Shown: positions 42,557 to 49,719 of the stretch, piece by piece
How positions within the stretch are numbered: position 1 is the first letter of the stretch
How the letters are laid out: each line of letters starts with the position of its first letter
Assembly (NCBI GenBank): GCA_045601405.1
Contig: JAZRZO010000020.1
Span: 8,146 to 72,145 of the forward strand
Length of the DNA stretch: 64,000 nt
Origin: RGIG5612 sp045601405
Lineage (GTDB): Bacteria; Bacillota; Clostridia; Lachnospirales; Lachnospiraceae
Direction: 5' to 3'
Translations under genes and position numbers: made by a program
Notes under the pieces: generated by a model
What the model saw: the letters and a program-made list of their open reading frames with translations, nothing else
Told to the model about the DNA's origin: nothing
Database searches by the model: none

Positions 42557-43359
42557 AGAAAAGACTGGACCTGCTCGTATGCGAACTGTCCCCGGAGCTT
42601 TCCAGGCAAAAGGCCCGTGCTGCCATAATGAGTGGCTTTGTTTATGTAAACGGACAGAAGGAATTAAAGAGCGGATCAATGTTCGCAGAAGACGCGGTTG
42701 TTGAGATTAGAGGACAACTCCCGAAATATGTAAGCCGTGGCGGACTTAAGCTTGAAAAGGCTGTGGACTGTTTTTCTCTTGAGTTGAATGGTAAAATATG
42801 TATGGATATAGGCTCGTCAACCGGAGGGTTTACCGACTGCATGCTCCAGAACGGGGCGGCAAAGGTATATGCAGTGGATGTCGGCTACGGACAGCTTCAT
42901 TATAAGCTCAGAAATGATGACAGAGTTGTCGTTCTGGAAAAAACTAATATAAGACACCTGGACCCGGGTTCTCTGGATGAGGTTATCGATATAGCAAGCA
43001 TAGATGTTTCTTTTATATCGCTCGGGATAGTTATGCCTAAGGCTCTGGAATTTTTCGGTATAAAAAAGGAGCTGGTAATGCTTATTAAGCCGCAGTTTGA
43101 GGCCGGAAGAGAAAAGGTAGGGAAGAAAGGCGTTGTAAGGGATGCCGATGTGCATATTGAAGTGATAGAGAAGATAACGAAGCTGGTATACGATAACAAC
43201 CTTTCAACGGCAGGATTGACATATTCGCCTGTGAGAGGGCCTGAAGGAAACATAGAATACCTTATTCATGCGGTAGGCGGTGACAGGGAGCTGACCATAC
43301 CTGGAAAAGACGAGATAGCAGCTGTTGTAAATGAGGCGCACAGGGAACTTGCAGGATGA
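42553..43359 (+). CDS. tlyA: TlyA family rRNA (cytidine-2'-O)-methyltransferase / hemolysin
   Basis: The 268-residue protein combines an N-terminal S4 RNA-binding domain (KKRLDLLVCELSPELSRQKA) and an FtsJ-like Rossmann methyltransferase with the SAM motif MDIGSSTGGFTDCMLQ and the later KPQFEAGREKVGKKGVVRD. TlyA of mycobacteria methylates C1409 of 16S and C1920 of 23S rRNA; the same is likely here by homology. ATGA overlaps join it to dxs and nadK. Confidence 0.93.
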   Translation: MKKRLDLLVCELSPELSRQKARAAIMSGFVYVNGQKELKSGSMFAEDAVVEIRGQLPKYVSRGGLKLEKAVDCFSLELNGKICMDIGSSTGGFTDCMLQNGAAKVYAVDVGYGQLHYKLRNDDRVVVLEKTNIRHLDPGSLDEVIDIASIDVSFISLGIVMPKALEFFGIKKELVMLIKPQFEAGREKVGKKGVVRDADVHIEVIEKITKLVYDNNLSTAGLTYSPVRGPEGNIEYLIHAVGGDRELTIPGKDEIAAVVNEAHRELAG

Positions 43360-44210
43360 AAAATTTTCTTTTAGTAACAAATTCCGTGAAGGATAAAAAC
43401 AGCGAATATTCCGGAGAGATAATATCACTGCTTGAAAAAGGCGGAGCCTGCTGTATGGGAAACATATTTACAAGCCGGGTTGATGCTGACAACTATTATT
43501 TTGCGTCGCCATCGGACGTGCCTGAGGGTGTGGACGTAATAATAGTTTTAGGCGGGGACGGAACCTTTATACATGTTGCGAAGGATCTGATAACCTGTAA
43601 TATCCCGATAATCGGAGTGAATCTGGGAAACCTCGGATACCTTACTGAAATTGATGTGCATGATTTTAAGGAAGACTGTCGCAAACTGCTGGCGGGTGAT
43701 TATCATATTGAGGACCGGATGCTGCTCTTTGGAGAGATCATAAGAAACGGAAAGAGCATAGCAGAGGACATAGCTCTTAACGATATCGTGCTCTTTAGAG
43801 GACAGTCGGGGATCATTGACTATGAGGTTAACGTAAACGGCAGGTTTCTGAACCGCTACAGCGCGGACGGGATAATAGTATCAACACCCACAGGATCTAC
43901 CGGTTATAATCTTTCGGCAGGGGGGCCGGTAGTATACCCCACTGCGCAGATAATGCTGGCCACTCCTATCTGCGCCCACACATTAAACTCAAGAAGCATT
44001 GCTTTTTCAGCGGATGCTGTGATAGAAATTATCATAAAGGAACGGTCGGGAGAAAAGAAACAGCAGAAGGTAGTGTCTTTTGACGGAAGCTCTGAGCTGC
44101 TGCTCGAAAATGAGGATGTCATAAGAGTCAGCAGGTCCTCGCTGATCGCCAGGATAATGAGGCTGAACGATATGAGCTTCGTTGAACACCTCGGAAAGAA
44201 AATGAGATGA
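43356..44210 (+). CDS. nadK: NAD kinase
   Basis: The 284-residue enzyme phosphorylates NAD to NADP. It shows the GGDGTFIHVAK motif with catalytic Asp, NLGNLGYLTEIDV, the conserved NDIVLFRG and STPTGSTGYNLSAGGPVVYP. It follows tlyA in the common Firmicute order. The usual next genes, argR and recN, are absent and gpmI follows after one base. Confidence 0.96.
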   Translation: MKNFLLVTNSVKDKNSEYSGEIISLLEKGGACCMGNIFTSRVDADNYYFASPSDVPEGVDVIIVLGGDGTFIHVAKDLITCNIPIIGVNLGNLGYLTEIDVHDFKEDCRKLLAGDYHIEDRMLLFGEIIRNGKSIAEDIALNDIVLFRGQSGIIDYEVNVNGRFLNRYSADGIIVSTPTGSTGYNLSAGGPVVYPTAQIMLATPICAHTLNSRSIAFSADAVIEIIIKERSGEKKQQKVVSFDGSSELLLENEDVIRVSRSSLIARIMRLNDMSFVEHLGKKMR

Positions 44211-44211
44211 T

Positions 44212-45774
44212 ATGGAAAAAACTGTAAAAAAACCGGTAGTATTGATGATACTTGACGGATACGGTCTTTCGGACGATCCGGAAGGCAATGCCATTATGGC
44301 AGCAGATACTTCAGCTATGGATGCCCTTATGAAGGAATATCCTTTTGTTACAGGGCAGGCAAGCGGACTTTATGTAGGTCTGCCGGACGGCCAGATGGGT
44401 AATTCCGAGGTCGGTCATCTGAATATGGGCGCAGGGCGTATCGTATATCAGGATCTTACAAGGATAAGCAGATCCATAAAGGATGGTGATCTCTTTGAAA
44501 AAAAAGGACTGAAGGCTGCCGCCGATAACTGCAGAAACAACAACAGCGCACTTCACATAATGGGGCTTCTTTCCGATGGCGGAGTACACAGCGATATCAG
44601 CCATATTAAAGCACTGATCGAATTTGCAAAAAGAGAAGGCCTTGAAGATGTATTTGTTCACTGCTTTATGGACGGCAGGGATACCTCACCCACATCCGGT
44701 GCAGGATATGCTAAAGAGCTTGAAAAATGTATGCGCGAACATAAAACAGGCAGGATAGCCACGATCTCGGGCCGTTATTACGCAATGGACAGAGATAACA
44801 GATGGGAGAGGATAGAGAAAGCCTACGCAGCCCTTGTAAGGGGAGAGGGCGTCTATTACACTGATGCTGTAAGCGCGATAGAAGACAGCTACAGTCGGGA
44901 GATCACAGATGAATTCATTGTTCCTGCCGTCATCACATCAGATGGAGAGCCTGTCGCAACAATAAAGGAAAATGATTCTGTGATATTCGCGAATTTCAGA
45001 CCGGACAGGGCGCGTCAGATCACACGGACATTCTGCTGCGATGACTTTGACGGCTTTGACAGGGGCGAAAGGATAAAAACATATTATCTCTGCTTTACCG
45101 AGTATGATGTAAACATTCCCGACAAGCACGTGCTTTTCGGTGAGGAGGAGATAATAAATTCTTTTGGTGCGTATATTGCGTCAAAAGGTCTTAAACAGGC
45201 AAGGATAGCAGAGACGGAAAAATATGCTCATGTGACATTTTTCTTTAACGGAGGTGTTGAGGAGCCTGATAAAAATGAGGACCGCTTCCTGATCCCGTCT
45301 CCAAAGGTGGCTACCTACGACCTTAAGCCGGAAATGAGTGCGGATGAAGTATGCGATAAGCTCATAGAGACCATCATGGCAAAGGAACACGATGTGATAG
45401 TGGTAAATTTCGCGAACCCTGATATGGTCGGACATACCGGCGTTATGAGCGCTGTTATAAAAGCTATAGAGAAAGTGAATGAGTGTGTGGCAAGGACGGT
45501 AGACGCCGTAAAGAAAACTGGTGGTGTGATGTTCCTGTGTGCAGACCACGGGAACGCCGAGGAGCTCATAGATCATAAGACAAAGGAACCGTGGACCGCG
45601 CATACCACTAATCCGGTTCCTTTTATCCTCGTCAACGCGCCTGATGATATCAGTCTTAGAGAAGACGGAAGGTTGTGTGACATAGCGCCTACCATGCTTG
45701 AATTGCTTGATTTGCCGCTGCCGGAGGAGATGACAGGCAGCAGCCTGCTGATAAGAGGTGTAAGTAATGGATGA
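44212..45774 (+). CDS. gpmI: 2,3-bisphosphoglycerate-independent phosphoglycerate mutase
   Basis: The 520-residue Mn-dependent enzyme interconverts 3- and 2-phosphoglycerate in glycolysis. It shows LMILDGYGLSDDPEGNAI for metal binding, the phospho-serine site GQMGNSEVGHLNMGAGRIVY, FMDGRDTSPTSG, FANFRPDRARQITR and the C-terminal NFANPDMVGHTG and CADHGNAEEL metal motifs. Length is normal. It overlaps the first capA gene by eight bases. Confidence 0.97.
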   Translation: MEKTVKKPVVLMILDGYGLSDDPEGNAIMAADTSAMDALMKEYPFVTGQASGLYVGLPDGQMGNSEVGHLNMGAGRIVYQDLTRISRSIKDGDLFEKKGLKAAADNCRNNNSALHIMGLLSDGGVHSDISHIKALIEFAKREGLEDVFVHCFMDGRDTSPTSGAGYAKELEKCMREHKTGRIATISGRYYAMDRDNRWERIEKAYAALVRGEGVYYTDAVSAIEDSYSREITDEFIVPAVITSDGEPVATIKENDSVIFANFRPDRARQITRTFCCDDFDGFDRGERIKTYYLCFTEYDVNIPDKHVLFGEEEIINSFGAYIASKGLKQARIAETEKYAHVTFFFNGGVEEPDKNEDRFLIPSPKVATYDLKPEMSADEVCDKLIETIMAKEHDVIVVNFANPDMVGHTGVMSAVIKAIEKVNECVARTVDAVKKTGGVMFLCADHGNAEELIDHKTKEPWTAHTTNPVPFILVNAPDDISLREDGRLCDIAPTMLELLDLPLPEEMTGSSLLIRGVSNG

Positions 45775-47083
45775 TAACAGAAGAACAAGAGATCAAAGAA
45801 GAACTCCCGGACAGAGGTCAGCGGAAGAGATGAGGCGCAGACGGATGAGACAGCAGAGGCAAAGGGAAGCCAGAAGAATAAGAATAATAACGATACTTAT
45901 TGCTGTTTTGATCATAGCGGCCATAGTCGTTACTGTTATCGCGCTTACGGGAAACAAAAAAAAGAGAGATGAGGAAAAGGAAAAGACCGTTTCCCAGACC
46001 GAAACAACGGAAACCGTTCCTCCAAGATCCGAGGTTGAGCTGATAGCCGTGGGAGATGTTCTGATGCATACACCTCTTTTGAACTTCGCGAGACAGGAGG
46101 ACGGAAGCTTTGACTTTAATAACATTTTTTCCGTTATGAGAGATGATATATCACGGGCTGATATCGCTGTCTGCAATCAGGAAACGCCGGTTGATACGAC
46201 CAGAGAGCCTGATGGAGGTATCGAGTTTATATTTAACACTCCCGGAGCCATAGGCGATGCGGAGATCAATGCCGGGTTTGATGTAGTACTGCAGGCATCA
46301 AATCACTCCTATGATATGGGGAGCGACGGCATACTTAATACGATAAATTTCTGGAATTCAAAAGAAGGCCAGATCAAAATGATAGGAATGAATGAGTCTC
46401 AGGAAAAAAGAGACACTATAACGTATCTGGATAAAAACGGAATCAGATTTGCGCTTTTAAATTATACATATGGTCTTAACGGGTTTGAGCTTCCGTGGGA
46501 CATGGATTATCTGGTGACGATCATGGATGATGCCCATAGGGATATCATCTACTCAGATGTAGCGCAGGCGGCGGCGAATGCCGATTTTGTCATTGTTTTT
46601 CCACACTGGGGAGTTGAGGATCTCTGGCCGGAAACAACCGAGGAACAGGATCAGTGGGCGCAGTTTTTTGCGGATGCGGGAGCAGACCTTATCATCGGAA
46701 CCCATCCTCATGTGTGTGAAAGGATAGACTGGGTAACGGGCGCAGGCGGAAACAGGACTCTTTGCTATTATTCTCTGGGTAATTATGCTTCAAATCAGCA
46801 GGAAACACCTGAGGTACTTGGCGGAATGGCGAAGGTTAAGATCGTCAAAGAAGGTGACAACACCTATATTGACGAGGCTGAAACAGGAGTTGTCCCCATA
46901 GTCACCCATAATATTAATCACGGAAACTTTACCAACGAGGTTGTCTGCTATAAGCTTGCCGATTATACGGATGAGCTTGCCGGCGGGCATGATATAGTAA
47001 CTAATTCAAGGGATAACTTTTCACTTGGCCGTCTGTGGGAAATAGCCAATGAAGTTTTCGGCAGCTGGATAAAGGAATACTAA
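45767..47083 (+). CDS. CapA family protein (PGA_cap metallophosphatase domain), copy 1
   Basis: The 438-residue protein has an Arg/Gln-rich cytosolic N-terminus, a transmembrane helix (about 41-63), a Thr/Glu linker and an outer CapA-type calcineurin-like domain: IAVGDVLMHTPLL, NQETPVD, ASNHSYDMGSDG, VIVFPHWGVEDL and IGTHPHVCERID. The metal-binding Asp, Asn and His residues are retained. CapA-like proteins are linked to poly-gamma-glutamate capsules, but no capBC genes are here, so this is better seen as an envelope hydrolase of unknown substrate. The next gene is a paralogue. Confidence 0.87.
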   Translation: MDDNRRTRDQRRTPGQRSAEEMRRRRMRQQRQREARRIRIITILIAVLIIAAIVVTVIALTGNKKKRDEEKEKTVSQTETTETVPPRSEVELIAVGDVLMHTPLLNFARQEDGSFDFNNIFSVMRDDISRADIAVCNQETPVDTTREPDGGIEFIFNTPGAIGDAEINAGFDVVLQASNHSYDMGSDGILNTINFWNSKEGQIKMIGMNESQEKRDTITYLDKNGIRFALLNYTYGLNGFELPWDMDYLVTIMDDAHRDIIYSDVAQAAANADFVIVFPHWGVEDLWPETTEEQDQWAQFFADAGADLIIGTHPHVCERIDWVTGAGGNRTLCYYSLGNYASNQQETPEVLGGMAKVKIVKEGDNTYIDEAETGVVPIVTHNINHGNFTNEVVCYKLADYTDELAGGHDIVTNSRDNFSLGRLWEIANEVFGSWIKEY

Positions 47084-47093
47084 AAGGAAGGAC

Positions 47094-48383
47094 ATGGCAG
47101 ACAACAGACAGAGAAGACGCAGTCGGAAATATTCCGGAAGACGCGGCAGCACAAGCTACAGAAGAGACAGAAGACAGGTAATGGCGATAAGGATCATAAC
47201 TATTCTTATTGCGGTCGCGCTTATCGCGGGTCTTGTACTTTCAGTTGTATCATGCAATAAAAAGAGCAGGGATGATACTGACGGGAATACTCCTGTGACT
47301 GAAGAGACAACGAAGGCCGACGATACAGATAAAACCAGCCGGGTGAGTATTGCAGGTGTCGGAGATATAATAGCCCATGACACTGTTCTTGAGCTCGCCG
47401 CTACAGATTACGGATATGACTTCACAGGGATGTTCTCCAGGCTAAAAAACGATATCTCTGGTGTCGATATAGCGATATGCAATGTTGAAACGCCTCTGGG
47501 AGGAGGACCTTATACAGGCTACCCTAATTTTAACACTCCGGATGAAATGGGCCTGGCGGTAATAGATGCCGGATTTGATGTGGCCCTTGCGGCATCTAAT
47601 CATTCAATGGATGCGGGAACAGCAGGAATAAGGCATGGAATAGGTTTTTGGAAGGAGCATAGCTCAGAAATACTTATGACAGGTCTTAATGAGTCCTATG
47701 AAGAGCAAAATGAGATAAGGACGATCGAAAGAAACGGCATAACCTTTGCCCTCCTTAATTATACATATGGTCTTAACGGCTATGAATTACCGGCAGATGA
47801 GTCGTATCTTTTAACTCTGATGAATGATGAAAACAGGGATCTCATCAGGTCGCAGATACAGCGGGCTGATGAGATCGCTGATTTTGTGATAGTCTGCCCG
47901 CACTGGGGAGAGGAAAACCAGGTAGGAGAGCCTACTCAGTTTCAGCGCGACTGGGCGTGGCTTTTTACTGAGGCTGGAGCGGATCTAATATTCGGAACCC
48001 ATCCCCATGTTATCGAAAATATAGAATGGGTCGTAACAGAAAACGGAAACAGGGCTCTTTGTTATTATTCTGTCGGAAACTTTCTTTCAAATCAGCAATA
48101 TACCGATCTGGTGCTCGGAGCCATGGCATATCTGGAGGTAGAAAAGGATGATAAAGGGTGCCGCATTTCAGAAGGCAGTGAGAAGGCCATACCGATAGTG
48201 ACACACAATGACAAGACAGGGCCGGGGACGGTTATAGAAGCATATTATCTTGCGGACTATACTTCGGATCTCGCGGCAGTTCATGATACCTTTCTTTCTT
48301 ATGACAGCGCATTCTCTGTCGAATTACTCAAACAGAAGGCAAATGATGTTTTAGGCTCATATGTTGTGGACAGACTGCCTTAA
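47094..48383 (+). CDS. CapA family protein (PGA_cap metallophosphatase domain), copy 2
   Basis: The 429-residue paralogue of the preceding gene, with the same order: Arg-rich N-terminus (RRRSRKYSGRRGS), transmembrane helix (about 29-51), Thr/Asp linker and CapA domain (GVGDIIAHDTVLELA, NVETPLGGG, ASNHSMDAGTAG, VIVCPHWGEEN, GTHPHVIENIE). Both share LNYTYGLNG and the end region around YYLADYTSDLA. Ten bases separate the genes (AGGAAGG site). A tandem duplication is the simplest origin. Confidence 0.87.
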   Translation: MADNRQRRRSRKYSGRRGSTSYRRDRRQVMAIRIITILIAVALIAGLVLSVVSCNKKSRDDTDGNTPVTEETTKADDTDKTSRVSIAGVGDIIAHDTVLELAATDYGYDFTGMFSRLKNDISGVDIAICNVETPLGGGPYTGYPNFNTPDEMGLAVIDAGFDVALAASNHSMDAGTAGIRHGIGFWKEHSSEILMTGLNESYEEQNEIRTIERNGITFALLNYTYGLNGYELPADESYLLTLMNDENRDLIRSQIQRADEIADFVIVCPHWGEENQVGEPTQFQRDWAWLFTEAGADLIFGTHPHVIENIEWVVTENGNRALCYYSVGNFLSNQQYTDLVLGAMAYLEVEKDDKGCRISEGSEKAIPIVTHNDKTGPGTVIEAYYLADYTSDLAAVHDTFLSYDSAFSVELLKQKANDVLGSYVVDRLP

Positions 48384-48450
48384 AAAACCTTGAAATATAA
48401 TTATCTCTGTGATATCATACTCTGCACTGATGCAACAAGGAGGGATTATC

Positions 48451-48696
48451 TTGTTTTATCTTATTGTAACTATAATCGTATCAATAGTGAGTGTTATAAT
48501 GATCGTACTGGTCTGCTTACAGGAAGGAAAATCCGCGGGTCTTTCCAGCTCCATCAGCGGAGGCTCTGAGACCTACTGGAGCAGAAACAAAGGGAGGTCC
48601 AAGGAGGGCCGGCTGGAAAAGTGGACGACCATACTGGCGATAATCTTTTTCATAGCCGCTATACTGCTGAATGTAGGACTCTTCACAAAACTGTAG
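48451..48696 (+). CDS. secG: Protein translocase subunit SecG
   Basis: The 81-residue protein has two hydrophobic helices joined by a polar loop, with the SecG motifs IVLVCLQEGKSAGLSSSISGG (first part of a longer stretch) and ETYWSRNKGRSKEGRLEKWT. It is an accessory of the SecYE channel. I start at TTG 48451 because AAGGAGG lies eight bases upstream; the preceding in-frame codons add an unlikely extension. It comes before smpB and tmRNA; rnr, often between secG and smpB in Firmicutes, is missing. Confidence 0.9.
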   Translation: MFYLIVTIIVSIVSVIMIVLVCLQEGKSAGLSSSISGGSETYWSRNKGRSKEGRLEKWTTILAIIFFIAAILLNVGLFTKL

Positions 48697-48701
48697 GTCA
48701 T

Positions 48702-48732
48702 AAACACACTCGATACAGGGTGTGTTTTTTTA
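48702..48732 (+). terminator. secG terminator
   Basis: AAACACAC (48702-48709) pairs with GTGTGTTT (48720-48727) around a ten-base loop, followed by a T run to 48732. A rho-independent terminator between secG and smpB. Confidence 0.8.
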
Positions 48733-48754
48733 TAAGCGGAGCAAGAGGGCGAAA

Positions 48755-49219
48755 ATGAGCAGCAATATCGCACTGGTGGCGAACAATAAAAAAACCTACC
48801 ACGACTATTTTGTGGAAGATACATATGAGGCAGGAATTGCGCTTAAGGGTACAGAGGTAAAATCAATGCGACTCGGAAAGTGCAATATTAAGGAAGCTTT
48901 CATCAGGGAGAAAAACGGAGAACTGTTTATTTATGGGATGCATATATCCCCATATGAGAAGGGGAATATTTTTAACAGGGATCCGTTGAGGATACGCAAG
49001 CTGCTGCTTCATAAAAAAGAGATAAGAAAGATCGCTCTTGACGCTCAGAGAGACGGATATACCATCGTTCCGCTCAAGGTATATTTTAAGGACAGTCTAT
49101 GCAAGGTTGAGATAGGAATGTGCAAAGGCAAAAAGCTTTATGACAAGCGTGAGGCAATGGCGAAAAAGGACCAGAAAAGAGAAGCGCAGAGAGAATTAAA
49201 GCTTAAGCTGAAGGTGTGA
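48755..49219 (+). CDS. smpB: SsrA-binding protein SmpB
   Basis: The 154-residue protein binds tmRNA and is needed for trans-translation. It has VANNKKTYHDYFVEDTYEAG, ALKGTEVKSMRLGKCNIKEA, YGMHISPYEKGN and the basic C-terminal tail KKDQKREAQRELKLKLK. ATG 48755 follows GAGGG; codons before it belong to the secG terminator. The ssrA RNA gene follows 53 bases after its stop. Confidence 0.96.
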   Translation: MSSNIALVANNKKTYHDYFVEDTYEAGIALKGTEVKSMRLGKCNIKEAFIREKNGELFIYGMHISPYEKGNIFNRDPLRIRKLLLHKKEIRKIALDAQRDGYTIVPLKVYFKDSLCKVEIGMCKGKKLYDKREAMAKKDQKREAQRELKLKLKV

Positions 49220-49229
49220 ACAGTTGTTT

Positions 49230-49259
49230 TTGACTGCCGGATAATATATATGCTAAAAT
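49230..49259 (+). promoter_or_regulatory. ssrA promoter
   Basis: TTGACT at 49230-49235, 18-base spacer, TAAAAT at 49254-49259, with the mature RNA starting at 49273. Confidence 0.6.
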
Positions 49260-49272
49260 CAACAGAACAAAC

Positions 49273-49616
49273 GGGGCTGTAAAGGTTTCGACGGGGTTTT
49301 AGAAGCGTATTAAGCCATCGGTAGCGGGTAACTACCTTAAAATGCCCACATTAAATTAAACGCTAAAGATAATAAATTAGCACCTGCTGCCTAAGGGCAG
49401 CACGCCGAAAGCCGGGTTTCCGCTGTCGGCTGGAGGTGTCATTCTAAGCGGAAAACTCCCTACCCTAAGCTTGTAAGGCAGGGAAAACCACAAGCTACGT
49501 CTGAGGAAAGTCTGTCATTGGGGATCCTCCGGGCGGAAACAAAGTTTCAATGACTGTGATGGAAGAAAGATGCGTGAAAAAGATTTCGGACGCGGGTTCG
49601 ATTCCCGCCAGTTCCA
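49273..49616 (+). ncRNA. ssrA: Transfer-messenger RNA (tmRNA)
   Basis: The 5' end GGGGCTGTAAAGGTTTCGAC is the tmRNA hallmark and pairs with CAGTTCC at 49609-49615 to form the acceptor stem; GGGTTCGATTCCCGCC at about 49594-49609 is the T arm. CCA is not encoded. The tag frame reads AKDNKLAPAA from GCT 49362 to the TAA at 49392-49394, directly followed by a stable hairpin (CTGCTGCCTAAGGGCAGC). An Asn codon lies just before, so the exact resume codon is inferred. The about 100 bases up to the next gene hold no other gene. Confidence 0.96.
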
Positions 49617-49719
49617 TATAGCAAGATCGAAGATACTCTAATGGCTTATTCGTATTACTCTTATTTCTGAGGATACTGTTATCGGAGATCACACAGAAAG
49701 TTCTTAAGGATTATCTTAT

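Noticed and set aside
49617..49719. tRNA genes or an integration scar just after ssrA
   Set aside because: No cloverleaf, no repeat of the ssrA 3' end and no integrase gene are visible, so an integrated element cannot be claimed.
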